A stretch of 7,279 nucleotides of DNA from an alpha proteobacterium 3107 (GTDB lineage: Bacteria; Pseudomonadota; Alphaproteobacteria; Rhodobacterales; Rhodobacteraceae), in contig JPPB01000329.1 in NCBI GenBank assembly GCA_001483205.1, positions 1-7,279 of the forward strand, written 5' to 3'. This document shows positions 1 to 7,279 of the stretch, piece after piece. Every line of letters begins with the position of its first letter. Position 1 is the stretch's first letter. A program made the position numbers and the translations under genes. The notes beneath the pieces are model-generated. The model was given only the letters and a program-made list of their open reading frames with translations, was not told the origin of the DNA and searched no databases.

Positions 1-1255
1 CCCCCAACCACGGGCGCAGCGCCTCGGGCAGGGTGACAGAGCCGTCCTCTTCCTGCCCGTTCTCCACAACCGCGATCAGGGTGCGCCCGACCGCCAGCCC
101 GGATCCGTTCAGCGTATGCACGAACTCCGGCCTGCCGCCCTGCGCCGGTCTGAACCGCGCATTCATCCGCCGCGCCTGAAAATCCCCGCAGGTCGAGACC
201 GAGCTGATCTCGCGATAGGTGTTCTGACCGGGCAGCCAGACCTCGATGTCATGGGTGCGGCGCGCGCCGAAACCCAAATCCCCCACACAGAGCGTCACCG
301 TGCGGTAGGGCAGGGCGAGCCGCTCCAGAATGTCCTCGGCGCAACGGGTCATGCGCGCGTGCTCCGCCTCGGAATGATCCGGGTGGGTAACCGACACCAT
401 CTCGACCTTCTCGAACTGGTGCTGGCGCAGCATCCCGCCGGTGTCCTTGCCCGCGCTTCCGGCCTCAGACCGGAAACACTGGGTATGGGCGACATAGCGG
501 CGGGGCAGGTAATCCTCTGCGACGATACAGCCATTGACGATATTGGTCAGCGTCACCTCGGCGGTGGGGATCAGCCACCAGCCTTCGCGGGTCTGATAGC
601 TGTCACCGCCGAATTTCGGCAACTGCCCGGTGCCAAACATCATGTCCTCGCGCGCCAGAACCGGGGTCCAGGTTTCTGTCAGGCCGTTTTCGTTCACATG
701 GACATCAAGCATGAACTGGGCGAGCGCGCGGTGCAGGCGGGCGACGGCCCCCGACATCACCACAAAGCGCGCGCCGGAGAGTTTGGCGGCGGTTTTGAAA
801 TCCAGCCCGTCCTGCATCGCGGGCAGCCGGTAGTGCTCTTGCGGCCGGAAGGTGAAGGCGCGGGGGGTTCCCCGGCGGCGAATTTCGACGTTATCGGCCT
901 CATCGGTGCCGTCGGGCACATCGTCATGGGGGGCGTTCGGCAGGCCCATGAGAAGGTCGCGCAGCTCGGCGTCTTTTTCTTTCGCTTGTCGTTCCAGTTC
1001 GGCAAGATGATTTTTTTGCCCCTGCGCCGATTCCTTGAGCATGTCCGCGTTCGCCGTGTCCCCCCGTGCGACCGCTTCACCGATGGCCTTTGCAACCGCG
1101 TTTCTTTCCGATTGCTGCATCTCGGCGGCATTGATCAGGTTGCGGCGATCCCCATCAACCGCCAGCACCTGCGCCGAGACACCGGACAAGCCCCGCCGCG
1201 CCATTGCCGCGTCAAAGGCTTCGGGGTTTTCACGGATGGCTTTGATGTCGTGCAT
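1..1255 (-). CDS. serS: Seryl-tRNA synthetase (SerRS), 3' end cut by the window edge
   Basis: Cytoplasmic class IIa aminoacyl-tRNA synthetase. It charges tRNA-Ser (and tRNA-Sec where present) with serine using ATP. Reading down from an ATG at 1255-1253, I translated about 418 codons without interruption. The protein begins [14 protein letters not shown], a typical SerRS start. Residues ~30-105 are charged and Glu/Lys/Gln-rich, fitting the N-terminal antiparallel coiled-coil arm that grips the tRNA long variable arm. Class II motif 2 is seen as C260-FRSEAG followed by [17 protein letters not shown], and motif 3 as [11 protein letters not shown] with Arg at ~391. The family is usually ~425-430 residues, so only about a dozen C-terminal residues should lie outside the window. 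There is no clear Shine-Dalgarno before the start (leader ends ACCCGCCCGCC), but the N-terminus matches the family and no better start is visible. The gene is divergent from the mre cluster. The long plus-strand open frame across it (116-1390) is an antisense shadow. Confidence 0.97.
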   Translation of the reverse strand, partial: MHDIKAIRENPEAFDAAMARRGLSGVSAQVLAVDGDRRNLINAAEMQQSERNAVAKAIGEAVARGDTANADMLKESAQGQKNHLAELERQAKEKDAELRDLLMGLPNAPHDDVPDGTDEADNVEIRRRGTPRAFTFRPQEHYRLPAMQDGLDFKTAAKLSGARFVVMSGAVARLHRALAQFMLDVHVNENGLTETWTPVLAREDMMFGTGQLPKFGGDSYQTREGWWLIPTAEVTLTNIVNGCIVAEDYLPRRYVAHTQCFRSEAGSAGKDTGGMLRQHQFEKVEMVSVTHPDHSEAEHARMTRCAEDILERLALPYRTVTLCVGDLGFGARRTHDIEVWLPGQNTYREISSVSTCGDFQARRMNARFRPAQGGRPEFVHTLNGSGLAVGRTLIAVVENGQEEDGSVTLPEALRPWLG

Positions 1256-1291
1256 GGCGGGCGGGTCCGGTCAGAATCGCATTTGCCCCGG

Positions 1292-2634
<1,343 letters not shown>

Positions 2635-2659
2635 CCCCTGACGGCATGAGCGCGGTGCC

Positions 2660-3601
2660 ATGGCCACAGACCGCAAGAAAGGCGACGCCTATACCCGCCC
2701 GATCCGGCGCATCCTGACCGGGATGATCGTTGTTGCGCTGTTGGCGGTGTTTGTGGCCGGGCGCATCGACAGCCCGCGCATGGAGCGTTTTCGCGCCCGG
2801 GTGATTGACCAGGTGACGCCGGGCTTTGGCTGGGCGGCGGGGCCGGTGACCGGCATCGCGAACATGATCACCGATTTCGAGAGCTATCAGCGGGTCTATG
2901 AGCAAAATCAGGAATTGCGGCGCGAATTGCAGCAAATGAAGGCGTGGAAAGAGGCCGCCCTGCAACTGGAGCAGAAGAACGCGCGCCTTCTGGCGCTGAA
3001 CAATGTGCAGCTTGACCCGCGCCTGACCCATGTGACCGGTGTGGTGATGGCCGACAGCGGTTCACCGTTCCGTCAGTCGGTCCTGCTGAATGTGGGGGCG
3101 CGGGACGGTATCCGTGACGGCTGGGCGACGATGGACGGGATCGGCGTTGTCGGGCGTATCTCGGGCCTTGGCCAGAACACCGCCCGGGTCATCCTGCTGA
3201 CCGATTCGAGCGCCCGGGTGCCGGTGCGCATCCAGCCCACCGGACAGACCGCCCTGTTGTCCGGCGACAACACCGCCGCCCCCCGGCTGGACCTTTCCGA
3301 AGCGCCGGAGAACATCCGGCCCGGCGACCGGGTGATCACCTCGGGCGACGGGGGGGTGTTTCCTGCCGGGCTGCTGGTGGGGCAGGTCGCGCAAGGCCCC
3401 GATCAGGCGCTGCGGGTGATGCTGGCGGCGGACTATCAGCGGCTGGAGTTCCTGCGCGTTCTGCGCAGCCCGGAAAGCGAGCGCATCGGCGATACCGGCG
3501 GCCTGCTGATCCCCGCCGCGCCGCCGCCGGAGACCGCCACGGGGACGCCGCCAAAGACACCGCCCGACACCACCGCACTGCAAGAGGCCGGCGATGGTTA
3601 A
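2660..3601 (+). CDS. mreC: Rod-shape determining protein MreC
   Basis: Bitopic inner-membrane protein whose periplasmic part activates and scaffolds PBP2-RodA and links them to MreB through MreD. It has 313 residues. A short basic cytoplasmic tail (residues 1-17) is followed by one membrane helix (~18-34) and a coiled-coil rich in Glu/Gln/Lys (~72-112). The paired beta-barrel MreC domain (~120-275) contains GVVGRI, ILLTDSSARVPVRI, PGDRVITSGDGGVFPAGL and the closing YQRLEFLRVL. The last ~28 residues are Pro/Thr-rich and probably disordered. A stop codon in frame at 2639 leaves the ATG at 2660 as the only upstream-most start; the Shine-Dalgarno is weak (GAG, 2648-2650). Its TAA stop overlaps the mreD start by 8 nt, which suggests translational coupling. 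A run of seven G lies inside the gene at 3350-3356. Confidence 0.97.
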   Translation: MATDRKKGDAYTRPIRRILTGMIVVALLAVFVAGRIDSPRMERFRARVIDQVTPGFGWAAGPVTGIANMITDFESYQRVYEQNQELRRELQQMKAWKEAALQLEQKNARLLALNNVQLDPRLTHVTGVVMADSGSPFRQSVLLNVGARDGIRDGWATMDGIGVVGRISGLGQNTARVILLTDSSARVPVRIQPTGQTALLSGDNTAAPRLDLSEAPENIRPGDRVITSGDGGVFPAGLLVGQVAQGPDQALRVMLAADYQRLEFLRVLRSPESERIGDTGGLLIPAAPPPETATGTPPKTPPDTTALQEAGDG

Positions 3602-4133
3602 TGCGGGCGTCCTGCGCATCTGGTTCTACCGGCTGCTGTTTCCGTGCATCGTGGCGGTTCTGATCTTTGCCCGTCTGCTGCCGCTTCAGACCACCCCGTC
3701 GCGCTGGGCCGGGCCTGACCTGATCCTGTGCCTGACACTCGCCTGGGTTCTCAGGCGTCCGGCCTTTGTTCCGGCGTGGCTGATCGCCTTTGTCTTCCTC
3801 GCCTGCGATTTTCTGTTCCACCGGCCACCGGGGTTGTTCGCCTCCATCGCGGTTCTGGGGGCGGAGTTCCTGCGTGGGCGGGCGACGCTGATGCGGGATG
3901 CGTCATTTCCGGCCGAGTGGTTTCTGGTTGCCGCCGTCCTGCTCGCCATGCTGCTGGCGAACCGGGCGGTTCTGACCCTGACACTCGCCGGACCGCCGCC
4001 GCCGGGGTTGTCCCTGATGCAGTTCGCGGCAACGGTGCTGGCATATCCGGCGGTTGTCCTTGTTTCTCGGGTCGTGTTCAGGGTCGGCAAGCCGTCGCCG
4101 CACGAAACCGACCGGCTGGGGGGGGCCACGTGA
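3594..4133 (+). CDS. mreD: Rod-shape determining protein MreD
   Basis: Small polytopic inner-membrane protein that bridges MreC and the elongation machinery. It has 179 residues, close to the usual ~160-180. It is very hydrophobic, with about five to six predicted membrane segments (roughly 12-30, 42-54, 57-76, 79-93, 108-133, 140-161). The conserved MreD stretch is seen as D72-FLFHRPPGLFASIAVL. The start is well supported: AGAGG at 3583-3587 lies 6 nt before the ATG, and the ATG overlaps the mreC stop by 8 nt. The 3' end reads through eight consecutive G (4118-4125), encoding Gly-Gly, and its TGA overlaps the PBP2 GTG start in the arrangement GTGA. Sequence conservation in this family is low, so the call rests on membrane topology and its position between mreC and mrdA as well as that motif. 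Confidence 0.93.
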   Translation: MVNAGVLRIWFYRLLFPCIVAVLIFARLLPLQTTPSRWAGPDLILCLTLAWVLRRPAFVPAWLIAFVFLACDFLFHRPPGLFASIAVLGAEFLRGRATLMRDASFPAEWFLVAAVLLAMLLANRAVLTLTLAGPPPPGLSLMQFAATVLAYPAVVLVSRVVFRVGKPSPHETDRLGGAT

Positions 4134-6049
4134 AACATTCACCGAGGGACATCGCCGAAAGCCACCGCCGGATCACCCGCCGGGCGTTGCTTCTGGGCGG
4201 GGCACAGCTTGCCTTTGCCGGAGTGCTGACGCTGAGGATGCGCCACCTTCAGGTCAATCAGGCCGACAGATACCGGCGGCTGGCCGAGGAAAACCGCCTG
4301 ATCGATAAGCTGGTGCCGCCGGTCAGGGGGCTGATCTTTGACCGCAACGGCCTGCAACTGGCGGTGAACGCGCAGAATTACAAGGTGATCATCGTCAAAG
4401 AGGACGCGGGCGATGTGGAGCAGGTGTTAAGCCGCCTGTCGCGGCTGATCCCGCTCAGCGACGAAGACCTAGCCCGTACGCGAAGGGAAATCGCCCGGCG
4501 CAGCCCGTTCGTGCCGGTGACCATCGCCGAACGTCTGAGCTGGGAAAGCGTCGCGGTGATTGCCGTCAACACCCCCGCCCTGCCCGGCATCACCACCGAG
4601 ATCGGGCATTCGCGCGAATATCCCGTCGGCCCGGATATGGCCCATGTGGTGGGCTATGTCGGCCCGGTCAGCGATTATGACCTTGAGCGGCTCGATGACC
4701 CCGACCCGCTGCTGCAAATTCCGCGCTTTCAGATCGGCAAGAGCGGCGTCGAGGCCCGGATGGAACACACGCTGCGCGGCAAGGCGGGCGACCGCCGCAT
4801 TGAGGTCAACGCCAGTGGCCGGGTGATGCGCGAGCTTGCGCGCAGAGAGGGCGAACCCGGTGCAGAGCTGCAACTGACCGTGGACACCGGGTTGCAGAAT
4901 TTCACCCTCGCCCGGCTTGGGGACGAAAGCGCGGCGGCGGTGGTTCTGGACACGGAAAACGGCGACATCCTGACCGCTGCATCAGCCCCGTCCTTCGACC
5001 CCAACAAATTCGTGCGCGGCATTTCGCTGGCCGATTACCGTGGCCTGACCCTGAACAAATACCGCCCCCTTGCGGGCAAGGCGGTTCAGGGGGCCTATCC
5101 GCCCGGCTCGACCTTCAAGCTGGTCACGGCGCTGGCGGCACTGGAGGCAGGCGTCATCAGCCCCGAGGAAACCGTCTGGTGCCCCGGCCATCTGCAACTG
5201 GGCGACCGGCGCTTTCATTGCTGGAAAAGCGGCGGCCACGGGCATGTGAACCTGAACACCAGCCTGCAACAATCCTGCGATGTCTATTATTACGATCTGG
5301 CCCAGCGTGTCGGCATTGACCGGATCAGCGCAATGGCGGTGCGGCTGGGGCTGGGCCGGAAATACGACCTGCCGATGTCGGCGGTGCATTCGGGGCTGGC
5401 CCCCACCCGCGCCTGGAAACAGGGCGCGCGCGGCGAAGACTGGCGGGTGGGCGACACGCTGAACGCCTCTATCGGGCAGGGATATGTGCTGGCCTCTCCG
5501 CTGCAACTTGCGGTGATGGCGGCCCGTGTTGCCTCTGGCCGTGCGGTGGTTCCAAGGCTGGTCCGGGCGATCAACGGGGCCGAGCAGCCGGTCCTTGGCG
5601 GCGCGCCGCTGGGCCTTGATGAGGACACGCTGCGCCGGGTCCGGCAGGCGCTCTATGACGTGTCCAACAGCCGCCGGGGGACCGCCTATGGTTCCCGCAT
5701 TATCGGCGACGCCTTCCGCATGGCGGGCAAGACCGGCACCAGCCAGGTGCGCAGTGTCCGGGTCAGCAACGAGGATGTCCCGTGGGAGCACCGCGACCAT
5801 GCGCTTTTCATCTGTTACGCGCCGTTTGAGGCCCCCAGATACGCGGTTTCCGTCGTGGTCGAGCATGGCGGCAGCGGCTCGGGGGCCGCCGCCCCGATTG
5901 CCCGCGATGTGCTGTTGCACGCGCTGCATGGCGGGTATCCGCCGCTCAACGCCTACCCGGCAAAGGATCGGGAACGGGTGCGTGAAATGCAGGACACCCT
6001 GCCCCTGCGCGACCCGGCCACCCTGGAACGGCGGAGCGGACGGGCATGA
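4130..6049 (+). CDS. mrdA: Penicillin-binding protein 2 (elongation-specific D,D-transpeptidase)
   Basis: Class B penicillin-binding protein that crosslinks new peptidoglycan strands during cell elongation, working with RodA; a target of beta-lactams such as mecillinam. It has 639 residues. A cytoplasmic N-terminus (1-18) precedes one membrane helix (~19-35). The pedestal domain opens with PVRGLIFDRNG (~64-74). The transpeptidase domain carries all three active-site motifs: S327-TF-K330 (nucleophile serine, in PPGSTFKLV), S382-C-D384, and K534-TGT. The Cys/His-rich loop C351-PGH...H363-C364...H370-G-H372 lies between the first two motifs. Its frame is open upstream to 3728, but that part reads mreD out of frame. 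The start chosen is GTG 4130, because the N-terminus then fits PBP2 length, it overlaps the mreD stop by 4 nt (GTGA), and a G-rich tract 5 nt upstream can serve as ribosome binding site. It overlaps rodA by 4 nt (ATGA). Confidence 0.97.
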   Translation: MKHSPRDIAESHRRITRRALLLGGAQLAFAGVLTLRMRHLQVNQADRYRRLAEENRLIDKLVPPVRGLIFDRNGLQLAVNAQNYKVIIVKEDAGDVEQVLSRLSRLIPLSDEDLARTRREIARRSPFVPVTIAERLSWESVAVIAVNTPALPGITTEIGHSREYPVGPDMAHVVGYVGPVSDYDLERLDDPDPLLQIPRFQIGKSGVEARMEHTLRGKAGDRRIEVNASGRVMRELARREGEPGAELQLTVDTGLQNFTLARLGDESAAAVVLDTENGDILTAASAPSFDPNKFVRGISLADYRGLTLNKYRPLAGKAVQGAYPPGSTFKLVTALAALEAGVISPEETVWCPGHLQLGDRRFHCWKSGGHGHVNLNTSLQQSCDVYYYDLAQRVGIDRISAMAVRLGLGRKYDLPMSAVHSGLAPTRAWKQGARGEDWRVGDTLNASIGQGYVLASPLQLAVMAARVASGRAVVPRLVRAINGAEQPVLGGAPLGLDEDTLRRVRQALYDVSNSRRGTAYGSRIIGDAFRMAGKTGTSQVRSVRVSNEDVPWEHRDHALFICYAPFEAPRYAVSVVVEHGGSGSGAAAPIARDVLLHALHGGYPPLNAYPAKDRERVREMQDTLPLRDPATLERRSGRA

Positions 6050-7188
6050 GCTATCTCGAATCCCGGGTCAGGTCCGTTCCCACCGGCCTTGTGCGCAAGC
6101 TGTTGTGCATGAACTGGCCGATCATCCTGCTGCTGACCGCCATCGCCATGGTCGGCTTTCTGATGCTCTATTCGGTTGCGGGGGGCGATGCGAACCGCTG
6201 GGCGATGCCGCAGATGAAGCGCTTTGCCTTCGGGGTGGGCGCGATGATCGCCATCGGGCTGACGCCGATATGGTTCTGGCGCAATATGGCGGGGGTTGCC
6301 TATCTGGGGTCGCTGGCGCTGCTTGTGGCGGTGGAGTGGTTCGGCGTGGCGGGCATGGGGGCGCAGCGCTGGATCGACCTTGGTTTCGTGCGGCTGCAAC
6401 CTTCCGAACCTGCCAAGATCGCCCTGATCATGCTGCTGGCCGCTTATTATGACTGGCTGGACATCCGCAAGGTGTCCCGTCCGGTCTGGGTGTTGATTCC
6501 GCTGGTGCTGATTCTGATCCCGGCGCTTCTGGTCCTGCGACAGCCTGATCTGGGCACCGCGATCCTGCTGGTGGCCGGGGGCGGGCTGGTGATGTTTGCG
6601 GCGGGGGTCAGCCTGCATTACTTTGGGGCGGTGATTGCGGTCGGGGCGGGGCTGATCACTGCCGTCTTCAGGACACGCGGCACCGACTGGCAGGTGTTAC
6701 AGGATTACCAATACCGGCGCATCGACACGTTTCTGGACCCGTCGAGCGACCCTTTGGGCGCGGGGTATCACATCACCCAGTCCAAGATTGCGCTTGGCTC
6801 CGGCGGTTGGGCGGGCCGTGGCTTCATGCAGGGCACCCAGTCGCGGCTGAATTTCCTGCCCGAAAAGCATACCGATTTCATCTTCACCACGCTGGCAGAG
6901 GAGTTTGGCTTCAGGGGCGGCATTTTCCTGTTGTCGCTGTATACGCTGATCCTGGTCTTCTGCATCGTTTCGGCGGTCCGCAACCGGGACCGGTTTGCGG
7001 CGCTGCTGACGCTGGGCATCGGGGGGATGCTGTTTCTGTTCTTTGCCGTCAACATATCGATGGTGATGGGGCTGGTGCCCGTGGTCGGCATCCCGTTGCC
7101 GCTGGTCTCTTACGGCGGGTCGGCGATGATGGTGCTGATGGCGGCCTTCGGGCTGGTGCAGAGCGCCCATGTTCATCAGTTGAGGTAG
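6046..7188 (+). CDS. rodA: RodA, SEDS-family peptidoglycan glycosyltransferase
   Basis: Polytopic inner-membrane enzyme that polymerises lipid II into glycan strands for lateral wall growth, acting with PBP2. It has 380 residues, against 370 in E. coli. It has about ten hydrophobic segments, beginning at ~24-45. SEDS signatures are all present: WIDLGFVRLQPSE (Q118-P-S-E121), R165-QPDLGTA, a large periplasmic loop with DYQYRRIDTFLDP and GYHITQSKIALGSGG, then LPE273-KHTD277-F, and the C-terminal PLPLVSYGGSAM. In the family the Asp of the HTDF motif is essential for polymerase activity. The ATG at 6046 overlaps the mrdA stop (ATGA) and has GGAG at 6033-6036, 9 nt upstream. A later Met22 (6109) could also start the protein, but it lacks that coupling. 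It is the last gene of the operon in view. Confidence 0.97.
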   Translation: MSYLESRVRSVPTGLVRKLLCMNWPIILLLTAIAMVGFLMLYSVAGGDANRWAMPQMKRFAFGVGAMIAIGLTPIWFWRNMAGVAYLGSLALLVAVEWFGVAGMGAQRWIDLGFVRLQPSEPAKIALIMLLAAYYDWLDIRKVSRPVWVLIPLVLILIPALLVLRQPDLGTAILLVAGGGLVMFAAGVSLHYFGAVIAVGAGLITAVFRTRGTDWQVLQDYQYRRIDTFLDPSSDPLGAGYHITQSKIALGSGGWAGRGFMQGTQSRLNFLPEKHTDFIFTTLAEEFGFRGGIFLLSLYTLILVFCIVSAVRNRDRFAALLTLGIGGMLFLFFAVNISMVMGLVPVVGIPLPLVSYGGSAMMVLMAAFGLVQSAHVHQLR

Positions 7189-7279
7189 AGGGGCCTCTGC
7201 ATATTGTCCAAGCCGGGCAGCCGCCTGCCTGGGCGGGCGCTTTTCGTGACGGTCCACATTGGCGATGGTCTTGCCATAA
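7189..7279. other. Tail downstream of rodA, no gene recognised
   Basis: These 91 bp follow the rodA stop and hold the terminator-like hairpin. A GTG at 7246 opens a frame of 11 codons to the window edge, but it sits directly on the T-tract with no ribosome binding site and is too short to identify. Nothing else supportable is visible. Confidence 0.6.
7213..7244 (+). terminator. Possible weak intrinsic terminator after rodA
   Basis: CCGGGCAG (7213-7220) can pair with CTGCCTGG (7225-7232) over 8 bp, including one G-T pair, around a CCGC loop. An alternative fold uses GCCGCC with GGCGGGC, which ends closer to the TTTT at 7241-7244. The hairpin begins 25 nt after the rodA stop, where an operon end would be expected. 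The T-tract is only four bases, so termination may be partial. Confidence 0.4.

Noticed and set aside
1274..1278. GAATC, a CcrM-type GANTC methylation site upstream of serS
   Set aside because: Such sites occur elsewhere in the window (for example 1029-1033 and 6058-6062) with no clustering, and no CtrA-like TTAA-N7-TTAA motif was found in the intergenic region.
3728..4129. Upstream extension of the PBP2 reading frame to an ATG at 3728
   Set aside because: It reads mreD in another frame and would add 134 residues with no homology to PBP2. GTG at 4130 gives the expected length and a GTGA overlap.
4982..5929. 315-codon minus-strand frame opposite mrdA
   Set aside because: Shadow of the PBP2 transpeptidase domain, with no recognisable motifs.
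5526..6452. 308-codon plus-strand frame spanning the mrdA/rodA junction
   Set aside because: It reads PBP2 and RodA out of frame; the product is Arg/Ala/Pro-rich without family features.
7246..7279. Possible start of another plus-strand gene (GTG at 7246)
   Set aside because: Only 11 codons are visible, there is no ribosome binding site and it abuts the terminator T-tract.

Overview
This window reads as an ordinary chromosomal segment of a GC-rich alphaproteobacterium, most likely one of the Rhodobacteraceae (Rhodobacter/Roseobacter relatives). That is inferred from strong G/C bias at third codon positions, the flavour of the proteins (for example SerRS beginning [14 protein letters not shown]), and the gene order mreB-mreC-mreD-mrdA-rodA, which is characteristic of the elongation (rod-shape) cluster in this group. 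No exact species can be named from the sequence alone.

Layout. Positions 1-1255 hold serS on the minus strand. It is cut by the window edge just before its C-terminus, and about 418 codons are visible. Positions 1256-1593 are a 338-bp non-coding region between divergent genes. It contains weak promoter-like elements in both directions, a spaced inverted repeat and a 9-bp direct repeat. From 1594 to 7188 five genes run on the plus strand: mreB (1594-2634), mreC (2660-3601), mreD (3594-4133), mrdA/PBP2 (4130-6049) and rodA (6046-7188). The last four are packed with 8-, 4- and 4-nt overlaps, so they are very probably one translationally coupled operon with mreB. The final 91 bp (7189-7279) hold a possible weak intrinsic terminator and no recognisable gene.

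How the genes work together. The five plus-strand genes encode the core elongasome. MreB is the actin-like cytoplasmic filament. MreC and MreD are the membrane and periplasmic scaffold. RodA is the SEDS glycan polymerase and PBP2 is its partner transpeptidase. Together they insert lateral-wall peptidoglycan and set cell shape. All catalytic and nucleotide-binding motifs I looked for are present and no gene is frameshifted. serS supplies Ser-tRNA and is only a neighbour.

I found no evidence of a previously undescribed system. The most unusual small-scale feature is a run of eight G at the mreD/mrdA junction. It sits in the right phase for a -1 slip to fuse MreD to PBP2, but it may simply be the PBP2 ribosome binding site.
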